A stretch of DNA of 64,000 nucleotides from CAG-841 sp963614875 (GTDB taxonomy: Bacteria > Bacillota > Clostridia > Oscillospirales > CAG-272), in the NCBI GenBank assembly GCA_963614875.1, contig CAVEFC010000002.1, positions 8,723-72,722 on the forward strand. The letters run 5' to 3'. This document shows positions 9,701 through 17,700 of the stretch, one piece after another. Position numbers and translations under genes: made by a program. The notes under the pieces were generated by a model. That model made no database searches. It saw only the letters and a program-made list of their open reading frames with translations, and was not told where the DNA came from. The first letter of the stretch is position 1, and each line of letters begins with the position of its first letter.

Positions 9701-10336
9701 TGGGCTTACGATATAGGCTTCGGCGGTCTTGACCACGTTCTTGCTTCCGGCGAAAACGTAAACGTTATGGTATTCGATACCGAGGTTTACTCCAACACCG
9801 GCGGTCAGGCATCTAAGGCAAGCCAGATGGGACAGGTTGCACAGTTCGCGGCAGCGGGCAAAGCCATAAAGAAGAAAAATCTTGCGGAAATAGCTATGAG
9901 CTACGGTTATGTTTACGTTGCACAGGTTGCTATGGGCGCGGATATGAATCAGACTGTAAAGGCTATTTCGGAAGCGGAAGCTTACAACGGCCCTTCGCTT
10001 ATCATCGGATATGCTCCCTGCGAAATGCACGGCCTCAAGGGCGGTATGAGCAACTGTCAGTCCGAAATGAAGAAGGCTGTTGACGCAGGCTACTGGCAGA
10101 TGTTCCGCTTCAATCCCGCAAACGTTGCCGAGGGCAAGAATCCTCTTACGATAGACTCAAAAGAGCCCACAACCGACTACATTGAGTTCATCAAGAGCGA
10201 AACACGTTACAGCAGACTTGTTCAGGCATTCCCCGAAAGAGCGGAGAAGCTCTTTGCGGAAGCAAGCGAGCTTGCAAAAGAGAAATATCGTCATCTTGTC
10301 GATCTCAAAAATATGTACGAAACGGAAGTAAAATAA
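6707..10336 (+). CDS. nifJ: Pyruvate:ferredoxin (flavodoxin) oxidoreductase, single-chain
   Basis: Oxidises pyruvate with CoA to acetyl-CoA, CO2 and reduced ferredoxin, the central step of anaerobic pyruvate use. It is a homodimeric, fused form of 1209 aa. Domain I has the conserved YPITPSSPMAE near residue 28. Two [4Fe-4S] motifs are present, CIQCNQCSYVCP and CMGCSLCVNVCP (residues about 690-770), plus CAGC. The thiamine-diphosphate site is GDGWAYDIG followed by NTGGQASK near 1030. The ATG at 6707 follows CGGAGGAAAAAAC; earlier in-frame ATGs lie in the AT-rich leader. It has its own promoter and a strong terminator, so it is monocistronic. Codon choice, with many CTC, CCC and CGT codons, looks adapted for high expression. 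Confidence 0.98.
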   Translation: MARKMISMDGNTAAAHVSYAFTEVAAIYPITPSSPMAENTDTWSAGGLKNIFGDKVKVVEMQSEAGAAGAVHGSLAAGALTTTYTASQGLLLMIPNMYKIAGELLPCVIHVSARCVASHALNIFGDHSDVYACRQTGFAMLAESNPQEIMDLGAVAHLSTIKGRVPFINFFDGFRTSHEIQKIEAWDYDDLKSMIDKDALAAFRARALNPEHPVLRGSAENGDIFFQHREACNEYYNALPAIVEEYMGKVNEKLGTNYQLFNYYGAPDADRVIIAMGSVCDVAEEVIDYMNAHGEKVGLVKVRLYRPFRADKLIAAIPETCKKIAVLDRTKEPGSLGEPLYLDVVTSLAQAGKSVKVVGGRYGLGSKDTPPASIFAVYENLAKDAPKNGFTIGITDDVTGLSLEEKPTPDTAPAGTIACKFWGLGGDGTVGANKNSIKIIGDHTDKYIQAYFQYDSKKTGGFTVSHLRFGDTPIKSPYYITKADFVACHNHAYLEQYDMVSDVKPGGVFLLDCPWTEAELDEKLPGSVKSYIANNNVNFYVIDATGTAMKLGNVKVKNTVLQSAFFSLAKVLPAEEAIEYMKKMAYKSYSKKGEAIVNLNYAAIDAGAGAAVKVNVPVDWKTAEKEAAKAPAEGKRADLVKFVNDIARPVNAMKGDSLPVSAFKDRADGTYPQGASAYDKRGVAVKVPVWHAENCIQCNQCSYVCPHAAIRPFAMSADEAAKAPACTKFTAKMMGKGCEDYKFTIAVSPLDCMGCSLCVNVCPTKPEKRALEMVLTETQLDQQPAFDYAVNNVTKKATPFADTTVKGSQFNQPLLQFSGSCAGCAETTYARLITQLFGEKMYISNATGCSSIWGGSAPSTPYTVNNESGHGPAWANSLFEDNAEHGLGMLTAVKHRRAHLADVVKALIAVEYCDADIKAAGAEWLEKMDTDESAEAGKKLVNACKEAVDPDLTGTQWEEAWLANGKKCPCEACTLAREVIESADMLAKKSVWIFGGDGWAYDIGFGGLDHVLASGENVNVMVFDTEVYSNTGGQASKASQMGQVAQFAAAGKAIKKKNLAEIAMSYGYVYVAQVAMGADMNQTVKAISEAEAYNGPSLIIGYAPCEMHGLKGGMSNCQSEMKKAVDAGYWQMFRFNPANVAEGKNPLTIDSKEPTTDYIEFIKSETRYSRLVQAFPERAEKLFAEASELAKEKYRHLVDLKNMYETEVK

Positions 10337-10346
10337 CAATCCGTTG

Positions 10347-10386
10347 AAAAAATGCTCCGGCAATATTCCTTGCCGGAGCATTTTTA
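10347..10386 (+). terminator. Strong intrinsic terminator after PFOR
   Basis: ATGCTCCGGCAA pairs with TTGCCGGAGCAT around a short loop and is flanked by A and T runs. The symmetry would also stop transcription from the other strand. Confidence 0.92.
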
Positions 10387-10411
10387 TATGCAAAAAATAG
10401 CCCGTTTGATG

Positions 10412-10440
10412 TTGACAAAGCAATTTCGCCGTGATATGAT
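10412..10440 (+). promoter_or_regulatory. Promoter of the ABC-DUF1854-darA operon
   Basis: TTGACA (10412-10417), 17-base spacer, TATGAT (10435-10440) with an extended -10 TGA just before it. Confidence 0.8.
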
Positions 10441-10486
10441 ACAGTAAATTTATTAAAAACGGAAGCGAAAAAGAAAGGGACCCCGT

Positions 10487-12757
10487 ATGGATTTTATCTT
10501 ACCGTTGGAAAATAAAAAACCGAGCGACGAAAAGCTTTTGACCTCGCTTACCGAAAAGCTTGCCGAAGGAGAGCGCGAGCTTTTCAGAATTGTGACCGAC
10601 CTTTCTCCCGACGGAAATTACAGAGATTCCGTCGTGGAATTCACCGATAAAAATATTATTTCTGTCTGGCAGGACGGGGAGGGCGGTATCGAATCGCTGT
10701 CGGTTTCGTATGACGAAATCGACGGACTTTCGATAAAGCGTATGTACGGAAACGCTTTTCTGCTCGCGATAATGAAAAACGGCAAAAAGGCGGAGCTTGC
10801 AAGAGCCACATATGCGGTAACGGCGCTTTTCAACGCGGCGGCGCTTTTCGCCGATAAAATCGTAGCCGGAATACCGACAGACGAAGCCGTTGAAGGCGTT
10901 AAAACGGCTTATCGGAGCTTCTGCACCGTTTGTCCCAAATGCGGAAGAAATCTTGTCCGTCCGGGAGCGGACTGTCTTAACTGTGCGTCAAAGGGAAGAA
11001 TAGTTTCCAAGCTTGCAAAATATGTAAAGCCCGAAATGAAGACGATAATCGTTTCGGTGATAATGTCGGTCGTCATAACGGCGCTGAGCCTTGTTCCGCC
11101 TTATGTTACCAAAATGCTGGTTGACGACATCATTCCGGATAAAAACAAAAAAATGTTGTATATTATAGTTGCGTTCCTGTTCGGAACGTACCTTATGCAG
11201 TATCTGATAGGCGCGATAAGAGGCGCGCTTTTGCGTCGGGCGGGCGACAGCATCGTTGCCGCTCTGCGAAACGACGTTTTTGAAAAGGCACAGCATCTGC
11301 CGATGAAGTTTTACGACAAAACCTCAACAGGCTCCGTAATAAACCGTATAAGCAACGACACAAGCAACCTTCAGGCGTTTATACTCCGTATCACGCAGGA
11401 GGTTATCACTCAGCTGTTTCTGCTTGTCGGCATTGTTATAATAATGATAACAATGAACTGGAAGCTTTCGCTTCTTTCACTCATTCCCGTGCCGTTTGTG
11501 GTTTATGCTTCAAATAAGTTCGGACAAAAGATACGTCCGTTTTATCGGCGCATATGGCGCAAATGGACGGCTGTTTCATCCGTCCTTACGGATTCGATAC
11601 CGTGCATAAGAGTTGTAAAATCGTTTTCGGGAGAAAAACGCGCGTCCCAAAGGCTTGAAAAACAGAACCGCGAATGGCTTAAGGTCAGCGTCAAAGCCGG
11701 AAAAATGTCAAGCATTTTCACGTCGGCTGTGTCGTTTGTGGTTGTCTGCGGCTCGCTTATAATATGGGACGTCGGCGGATTTGAGGTTATCGAGGGCAAC
11801 AGCGGAATATCGCTCGGTCTGCTTGTATCGTTTATCTCGTACACTTCGATGTTCTACGGTCCGGTAAACTTCTTTGCGGGACTCAACGATTCGTATCAGA
11901 GCGCGCTTACATCGGCTGAACGTGTTATGGATATTCTTGACGCGGAGCCCGAGCGCGACGACGGCAAGGGAAATATGCCCGAGTATATAAACGGCAGAGT
12001 GGAATTCCGCCATGTAAGCTTTTCATTTGATAAAACGAAAAACGTGCTTTCCGATATAAACCTTACGATAGAGCCTGGAGAGGCGGTCGGCATTGTCGGC
12101 ACGACGGGCGCTGGCAAAACGACGCTTGTAAACCTTTTCCTGCGGTTTTATGACAATTACGACGGGCAGATACTGCTCGACGGAAGAGATATAAAATCAA
12201 TTGATATGAGCTGGTTCCGTTCGAAGATAGGATACGTTCAGCAGGAAGCGATGATGTTTTCCGATACGATATTCAACAACATAGCCTACGGCAAGCCAAA
12301 TGCCGGAATAGAAGAGGTTATCAAGGCTGCGGATATAGCTAATGCGCACGAATTCATACTTCGCCATCCTGACGCATACGATACGGTGCTCGGCGAGCGC
12401 GGCGTCGGACTTTCCGGCGGCGAAAGACAGAGAATATCAATTGCAAGAGCGATACTCAACAATCCCAGCGTGCTTATTTTCGACGAAGCGACGAGCGCCG
12501 TGGATTCGGAAACCGAAAAGCTTATTCAGGACGCGATAAACAACCTTGTAAAAGGCAGAACGACGCTGATGATAGCTCACAGGCTTTCCACGCTTAAACA
12601 GGCGGACAAGATAGTTGTTATAGACAAAGGTCGCATACTTGAATTCGGCACGCCCGACGAGCTTATGGCAAAGAAGGGCAAGTATTATAAGCTTGTGAAG
12701 ATACAGTCGATGGCGGAGAGCGTAAAGCTTGACAAGGAAAGAGAACATTTTGAGTAA
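10487..12757 (+). CDS. ABC exporter, fused permease-ATPase with N-terminal zinc ribbon
   Basis: Half-size type IV ABC exporter, 756 aa; it would work as a homodimer in the membrane. Residues 1-150 form a soluble domain unlike ordinary exporters, followed by a zinc ribbon CPKC...CLNC (about 147-167). Six transmembrane helices run about 185-470. The nucleotide-binding domain has Walker A GTTGAGKTT (about 542), Q-loop YVQQ, signature LSGGERQR, Walker B VLIFDEATS and the switch histidine in IAHRLST. The gene is paired with a DUF1854 gene 18 bases downstream, an association seen in cyanophycin-linked ABC systems of proteobacteria. No cyanophycin gene is present here, so the substrate is open. It has its own promoter. 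Confidence 0.9.
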   Translation: MDFILPLENKKPSDEKLLTSLTEKLAEGERELFRIVTDLSPDGNYRDSVVEFTDKNIISVWQDGEGGIESLSVSYDEIDGLSIKRMYGNAFLLAIMKNGKKAELARATYAVTALFNAAALFADKIVAGIPTDEAVEGVKTAYRSFCTVCPKCGRNLVRPGADCLNCASKGRIVSKLAKYVKPEMKTIIVSVIMSVVITALSLVPPYVTKMLVDDIIPDKNKKMLYIIVAFLFGTYLMQYLIGAIRGALLRRAGDSIVAALRNDVFEKAQHLPMKFYDKTSTGSVINRISNDTSNLQAFILRITQEVITQLFLLVGIVIIMITMNWKLSLLSLIPVPFVVYASNKFGQKIRPFYRRIWRKWTAVSSVLTDSIPCIRVVKSFSGEKRASQRLEKQNREWLKVSVKAGKMSSIFTSAVSFVVVCGSLIIWDVGGFEVIEGNSGISLGLLVSFISYTSMFYGPVNFFAGLNDSYQSALTSAERVMDILDAEPERDDGKGNMPEYINGRVEFRHVSFSFDKTKNVLSDINLTIEPGEAVGIVGTTGAGKTTLVNLFLRFYDNYDGQILLDGRDIKSIDMSWFRSKIGYVQQEAMMFSDTIFNNIAYGKPNAGIEEVIKAADIANAHEFILRHPDAYDTVLGERGVGLSGGERQRISIARAILNNPSVLIFDEATSAVDSETEKLIQDAINNLVKGRTTLMIAHRLSTLKQADKIVVIDKGRILEFGTPDELMAKKGKYYKLVKIQSMAESVKLDKEREHFE

Positions 12758-12775
12758 CGGAGGGAGAAACAAAGA

Positions 12776-13264
12776 ATGACAGGATTTTTTATAAACGGCG
12801 ACGAAGCCCGCATAACAAGAACCGCAAACACAGCCGTCCGGCTTGAAATGTACGACGGAAGATGCTTTGAAAATCTTGAACCGATAAGACTTTTTCCCGT
12901 GTCCGGTATTACAAAATACATATCGCTTACGGACGAAAACGGAAAAGAGGTTGCGATAATCCGCGATCTTGACCGTCTTATGCCCGATTCCGCGGAGGCG
13001 GTGAAAAAATGCCTTGAATCGTATTATATCGTTCCGAAAATAAAAAAGATACTTTCCAGAGTGGAAAAGTACGGCAACATAACGTGGACGGTGGACACCG
13101 ACAGAGGCAAGCACAGCTTTTCGATACTCAACACAAGCATAGACATAAAAACGCTGTATGACGGGAGAATACTCGTCCGCGACTCAAACGACAACCGTTA
13201 TGAGATAGAGGACGTGCATAAGCTCGACAAGGACAGCCTGAATCTTTTGAAATTCGATATGTAG
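12776..13264 (+). CDS. DUF1854 protein, partner of the ABC exporter
   Basis: A 162-residue soluble protein of the DUF1854 family. It shows the typical run ENGKEVAIIRDLDRLMPDS followed by YYIVPKIKKILS and a C-terminal DVHKLDKDS. In other genomes DUF1854 genes sit directly beside a fused ABC exporter, as here, so a regulatory or accessory subunit role is inferred. No signal peptide or membrane segment is present. GGAGGGAGAAACAAAG precedes the ATG. Co-transcribed with the upstream ABC gene and with darA 10 bases downstream. Confidence 0.85.
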   Translation: MTGFFINGDEARITRTANTAVRLEMYDGRCFENLEPIRLFPVSGITKYISLTDENGKEVAIIRDLDRLMPDSAEAVKKCLESYYIVPKIKKILSRVEKYGNITWTVDTDRGKHSFSILNTSIDIKTLYDGRILVRDSNDNRYEIEDVHKLDKDSLNLLKFDM

Positions 13265-13274
13265 GAGGAAAACA

Positions 13275-13601
13275 ATGAAACTTGTAATTGCGGTGATCAA
13301 CAACGACGACAGCAGAACGGCTATAACGGCGCTGACGGGAAGAGATTTTTTCGTTACTCAGCTTTCGACAACGGGTGGCTTTCTTATGGTTGGAAACACA
13401 ACTCTTCTTATAGGCACGGAAAAGGAACGTCTGCCCGAGCTTAAAGAAATACTGAAAAAATACTGCGTGACACGCGAAAAGATAAATCCTTCGATCGAAG
13501 CGCTCGGACGCGGGATGCTCAATCACTCCGTTGAAGAAAAGGTGACGATAGGCGGCGCTGTAATGTTCACGCTTTCGGTGGACGAATTTGAAAAAATTTA
13601 A
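13275..13601 (+). CDS. darA: Cyclic-di-AMP receptor, PII-like DarA/PstA
   Basis: A 108-residue trimeric PII-like protein that binds cyclic-di-AMP at the subunit interface. It shows the diagnostic STTGGFLMVGNTTLLIG and the later GGAVMFTLSVDEF. Known members are signal receptors with unclear targets in potassium and osmolyte homeostasis. It is the last gene of the operon with the ABC exporter and DUF1854 protein, ten bases after the latter, which raises the possibility that c-di-AMP status acts on that transporter (inference). GGAGGAAAACA precedes the ATG and a strong terminator follows. Confidence 0.93.
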   Translation: MKLVIAVINNDDSRTAITALTGRDFFVTQLSTTGGFLMVGNTTLLIGTEKERLPELKEILKKYCVTREKINPSIEALGRGMLNHSVEEKVTIGGAVMFTLSVDEFEKI

Positions 13602-13621
13602 GCGTCTGAAAAAATAAAAAC

Positions 13622-13660
13622 AAAAACGGCAAAAGCGTTTCCGCGCCTTTGCCGTTTTTA
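13622..13660 (+). terminator. Intrinsic terminator after darA
   Basis: AAAAACGGCAAA pairs with TTTGCCGTTTTT around an 11-14 base loop. Its symmetry also serves the convergent XRE gene. Confidence 0.88.
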
Positions 13661-13672
13661 TTTGAAAAATAA

Positions 13673-13927
13673 TTATTGCTCCGTTTTGTTTTCGTTCATA
13701 CGGCGCTCGACTTCTTCCGTCAGGGTGCTCATTTTTACGTCAAGTGCGGAGCAGATGAACCTTAAAGTCGCCTTTGAAGGCGTCCTTAATCCGCGTTCGA
13801 TCTGGACTATCTGCTGTCTGCCCACGGCGGCAAAGCCGCTCAGAACTTCCATTGACATATTCTTCTTTTTACGATATTCGCAAATCACTTCGCCTAAAAT
13901 TTTAGGATCGAGAGTCTGCTCTGACAT
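13673..13927 (-). CDS. XRE-family helix-turn-helix regulator, 84 aa
   Basis: Small DNA-binding protein consisting almost only of a lambda-repressor-like helix-turn-helix (residues about 10-66: ICEYRKKKNMSMEVLSGFAA, VGRQQIVQIERGLRTPS, FICSALDV) and an acidic tail. No effector domain is present. GGAGGTACACCCC precedes the ATG. It lies downstream of, and on the same strand as, the Cys-rich 31-aa gene, separated by a GC hairpin with a weak T tract. Targets are unknown; the neighbouring peptide gene is a reasonable candidate. Confidence 0.85.
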   Translation of the reverse strand: MSEQTLDPKILGEVICEYRKKKNMSMEVLSGFAAVGRQQIVQIERGLRTPSKATLRFICSALDVKMSTLTEEVERRMNENKTEQ

Positions 13928-13990
13928 GGGGTGTACCTCCTTGTTTTTATATATCTTTTTTTATTTTTTCCTCGGCAGAGCCGATATGCA

Positions 13991-14016
13991 AAACAATCCC
14001 CGCTTGCGCGGGGACC
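13991..14016 (-). terminator. GC hairpin after the 31-aa peptide gene
   Basis: CCCCGC-GCAA-GCGGGG followed on the minus strand by ATTGTTTT, 14 bases after the peptide stop. It separates this gene from the XRE gene, perhaps incompletely. Confidence 0.6.
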
Positions 14017-14029
14017 GTAAATTATCCCG

Positions 14030-14125
14030 TCATCTGTTGCAGCAGCAGAGAACCACGCAAGCTATGACAATAACCCACAGACAGGTGTTGTTGCCATCAA
14101 AAAGATTGCAAAGACAGTTGTTCAT
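14030..14125 (-). CDS. Cys-rich membrane micropeptide, 31 aa
   Basis: Short reading frame with good signals: AGGGAGG seven bases before the ATG, stop TGA, and a hairpin behind it. The peptide opens MNNCLCNLFDGNNTCLW, has one hydrophobic helix VIVIACVVL and ends CCCNR. Seven of 31 residues are cysteine and Asn is abundant. Tiny proteins of this plan (polar Asn/Cys head, single helix, CCC end) occur in clostridial genomes without assigned function. It could bind metal or be cross-linked at the envelope, but this is a guess. Calling it a gene rests on the ribosome site, the helix and the non-random composition. Confidence 0.6.
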   Translation of the reverse strand: MNNCLCNLFDGNNTCLWVIVIACVVLCCCNR

Positions 14126-14245
14126 AAAATATCCTCCCTTCGCCGCTTTGCGGCAAATATGAATAATGATCCTGTGCGACAGGTTGCTTTAAGTATTTCC
14201 CCCGTCTGATATTATTCTATGAGGATACTGTCGAAACGTGCCGGA

Positions 14246-14767
14246 TTATTTATTTTTCTTTTTCTCCGTTTCTATGGCGTAGCCGACAGTGAACGCTCCG
14301 AGCATTACGACGGTGTCAACGACAACCTCCACAACGTTTACAGCCACTACCTGATAAACAACGCTGCCGACTATGTTGAATACGCCGAAGCCCAGCGCAA
14401 ATACGTCGGCAAGCTCTCCCGCGGAATCTCCTCCGCCGCAAACGGTGACAAGCTTAAGCACAAAATATGTGACAAGCGATATTATCGGCACCGCGTGCGC
14501 TGCGAGCGTTGCGCTGAGCATTCCCACGCGATGCCTTGCGGCAAATGCTCCGCAGGCTCCCCACGCGTACAGCGCGCCGGCGACTATAAGCGCGCTGATC
14601 ACGGAAAGCTCGCTTACGTTCTGTTGACCGAGCGGAGTCCATATCGGAACAGAACCGAGATAAATGAATTTGTCCGGCAGCATAAGCAATGCAATGTAGA
14701 TTGCTATCGATATCAGCGGCACAAGCGCCGTAAGATAGGCGACGTTGAATTTCTTTTCTTTTTTCAT
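14246..14767 (-). CDS. Polytopic membrane protein of unknown function, 173 aa
   Basis: Not recognised. There are four to five hydrophobic segments (about residues 8-28, 50-75, 80-105, 118-140 and 142-165), with Lys-rich ends (MKKEKKFN and ETEKKKNK), which suggests an inner-membrane protein with a cytoplasmic C-terminus. I chose the ATG at 14767 because AAAGGA stands 7 bases upstream. The ATG at 14782 overlaps the addA stop and has no ribosome site of its own. It follows addA directly and is probably in the same transcript. Confidence 0.75.
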   Translation of the reverse strand: MKKEKKFNVAYLTALVPLISIAIYIALLMLPDKFIYLGSVPIWTPLGQQNVSELSVISALIVAGALYAWGACGAFAARHRVGMLSATLAAHAVPIISLVTYFVLKLVTVCGGGDSAGELADVFALGFGVFNIVGSVVYQVVAVNVVEVVVDTVVMLGAFTVGYAIETEKKKNK

Positions 14768-14778
14768 TTTGTTTCCTT

Positions 14779-17700
14779 TCATATCTCGACCGTTCCGTCG
14801 AGTGCAAAAGAGTAGATGTATGTGTGATCGGGAAGCTTTCCGAAAAGCTCGCGGCAGGCGTATTTATAATAGCCGAGCTGACGGCTGTGGCGTTGTGCGA
14901 GCGCTTTTTTTATTTCTTCTCTGTCCGTTCCGGCGGGGAAGAAATCCGTTTTGTAGTCTATGAGTATCAGCTCGCCGCTTTTGGTTTTCGCGGCGCAGTC
15001 TATAACGCCCTGAACCATAAGACGTTCACCCTTCAGCGCTTCTTTTGTCCTTTCGTCCTGAGAAAAGCTTTCGGCAGGATAAAAAATTATAAAGCGTTTT
15101 TCTCTGTAAAGCGCCTCGGCGTCGCGCATAAGAGCCGCCAGAGGCGATGAAAAGAACTTTTCGAGCTTTCGCACGTTCAGCTTTTCGCTGTCGCCGGAAA
15201 ACAGAAATTTGTTTTCGGTCAGCCGCTTTATCTCGGCTCTTACGCCGGATTTATCTACATAGCCGAAATCAAAGAATTGCATAAACGTATGCATCGCCGT
15301 GCCGCGCGAAGCGCCGCTGTCGCTCTCGCCCGCGATAAACACGGGAACGGCAGGCTCGGACGGAGCGGTCGGGGAAGCTATTGTCGCCGCGTCGTCCTTT
15401 TCGTCGAGAACGTCGGGGAACAGCCTTGAAACCGAAAGCTTTGAGGGGATTTTGCTCAGAAGTCCGTGCGGATAGACAAAATCAAGCCTTTTTTCCGCAA
15501 GATATCGCCCCTCGGCGTATGTGCCTGCGGTTTTTTCTTCTGCTTTTGCCTGCGGTCTTTTCGCTTCGACGGGCTCCGTTACAAAATCAATCGAGCAAAG
15601 CTCGGGATTTGCCGAAAGCCCCGTGCAGAGCAGATCGAGCATCGAATTGCATTTTTTTCTCGCATACGATGAAAAAACGCTTCTGCGGAGGTTACATTCC
15701 GAGGCGGAATCCGTAAAATCGTATTTTTTTGCGTTTTTTTCGTCGCAGCTGCCGGTTATCACAAGACGTCGCTTTGCGCGCGTGAGCGCAACGTAAAGCA
15801 GTCTGCATTTTTCTTCGCTCTGGCGAAACGCCTGAATTTCCGTCGCCGCGCGGCGCATCGGAGTGTCAATTCTTTTCGCGTCCTCGTATATTTTCGGCGC
15901 GAGCGGTATTCCGCGGACAGCCGCGGCGTTTGTCTTTGAGGAATCGCGGTTGAACATCCGCGCCGTATCGCAGAAGAACACCGTGTCGAATTCAAGACCT
16001 TTCGAGCCGTGAACCGTCATTATTCTTACGGCGTCGGCTCCTCCGCCGAAGCCAGACATATCGACCTTCGAGTCCGTGTCTATAAGCTCGTCGATAAACG
16101 ATATGAACGCATAAAGTCCGCGGCTTCCACCGCTTTCAAAGCTGCGCGCATAATCGTAAAGACGGCGCAGATTTGTGCTTACGCTTGCCTTGTCGCCTCC
16201 GCACAGAGCCATAATTTTTGTCCTTGAATAAACCTCGCGGACAAGCTCTCCGCAGGTGCATATTTTGGCGCGACTGCGGAACCTCTCGTGGTCGGAAAGA
16301 AATCTTTTGCCCTTTGCAAAGCCCGTTTCCTTTGTAAACGCTTTCAGCGCGGAGTAAAGCGAGCCTGTTTTTTTGAAGCGTCTTATGTATATCAGCTCGT
16401 CAAGCGTCACGTCGTAGAGTGGACTTTTGAGCGTCGCGGCGAGATAAACGTCGCGCGAGGGGTTGTCTATCGTATTTAGAAGCGAGAGCGCAACAAGCAC
16501 CTCGGGACTCTGAAAGAATTCCTTTGCCGTTCCGTTGCGGCAGGGAACGCCGCGCTTTTCAAGCTCGGAGGCTATGTCCGAGGCGCACGCTCCCGTCGGA
16601 ATAAGCACGGCGATATCGCCGGCTTTCACCTCTCCCGACGAAATCAGCGCCGATATTTTTTCCGCCGCGACGGAAGCTTCCGTAAGCGAGGGCTTTTCGT
16701 CCGATCTGCATACTATGTGCATTTCGGGAAGAGGAGCTGACAGCTCTTTTTTTCCGCATACGAGCTTTTCGTCCTCGCCGTATAAGATTTTGCCGTCCGT
16801 ATTCATAATCGCCGAAAAAACGGCGTTTGTAAGGTTTATCACTTTATCTGCCGAACGGAAATTTTCCGAAAGAAAAAGCTTTGCGGCTTTGTCGCCCTGA
16901 TGCTCGCCGTATTTTTTCCGGCTGCCAAGCTGCGCTTTGAATATCGAAGGCTCGGCGCCGCGGAAATCGTAAATGCTCTGTTTTATATCGCCCACGGTAA
17001 AGAGGTTGTCCTCTCTTGCGATGAGCGTGAATATCTTGTTCTGAAGCTCGTTTGTGTCCTGATATTCGTCTATGTAAACCTCGTCGAAGCGCGACGATAT
17101 TTCCCCTGCCGCCGCGCTCTGACAGTCGTTTTCGGCATCGTACAGCAGATTCAGCGCAATGCGTTCGATGTCCGAAAAGCCGAGCATATGCCGGCGCTTT
17201 TTTTCGTCCGAAAGGCGACGGTCGTATTCTCTGAAAAATTTTATAAGGTCGCTCTGAATGCTTTCCGTTCCGGAAATTGCTTTTTTCAGCGCGTCGTCAG
17301 TGCAGGAAAAATAGTTTTTGCGAAGCTCCGCAAGCTCCTTTTTGAATTTGCCGCGGACGCTTTTGAAATATTCAAGCTCGGGAGTTTTGAACTGCGTCTT
17401 TACCTGTCCGCATTTTACAATGCGCGATTCAAAATCGGAAAGATATTCCTTTATATCCTCATACGGCGCACCCAGAAGAAGCTTGTTGTAAAGAATTCTG
17501 CAGATATCATAATCGGCTTCAAAGGCGGCTTCCCAGCCCGAAGTGCCCTCGCTTGCGCGGATTGTTTTCAGCGCGGTATCGAAAAAGCGCATATAATATC
17601 CGGCAAGTCCCGCGGCGATATCATATATTGCTTTTCCCCAGAAGGAAAGATGAAATTCCGTGCTTTCGGGCGGATTTTTTATCGCTTTTTCTCTGTTTAC

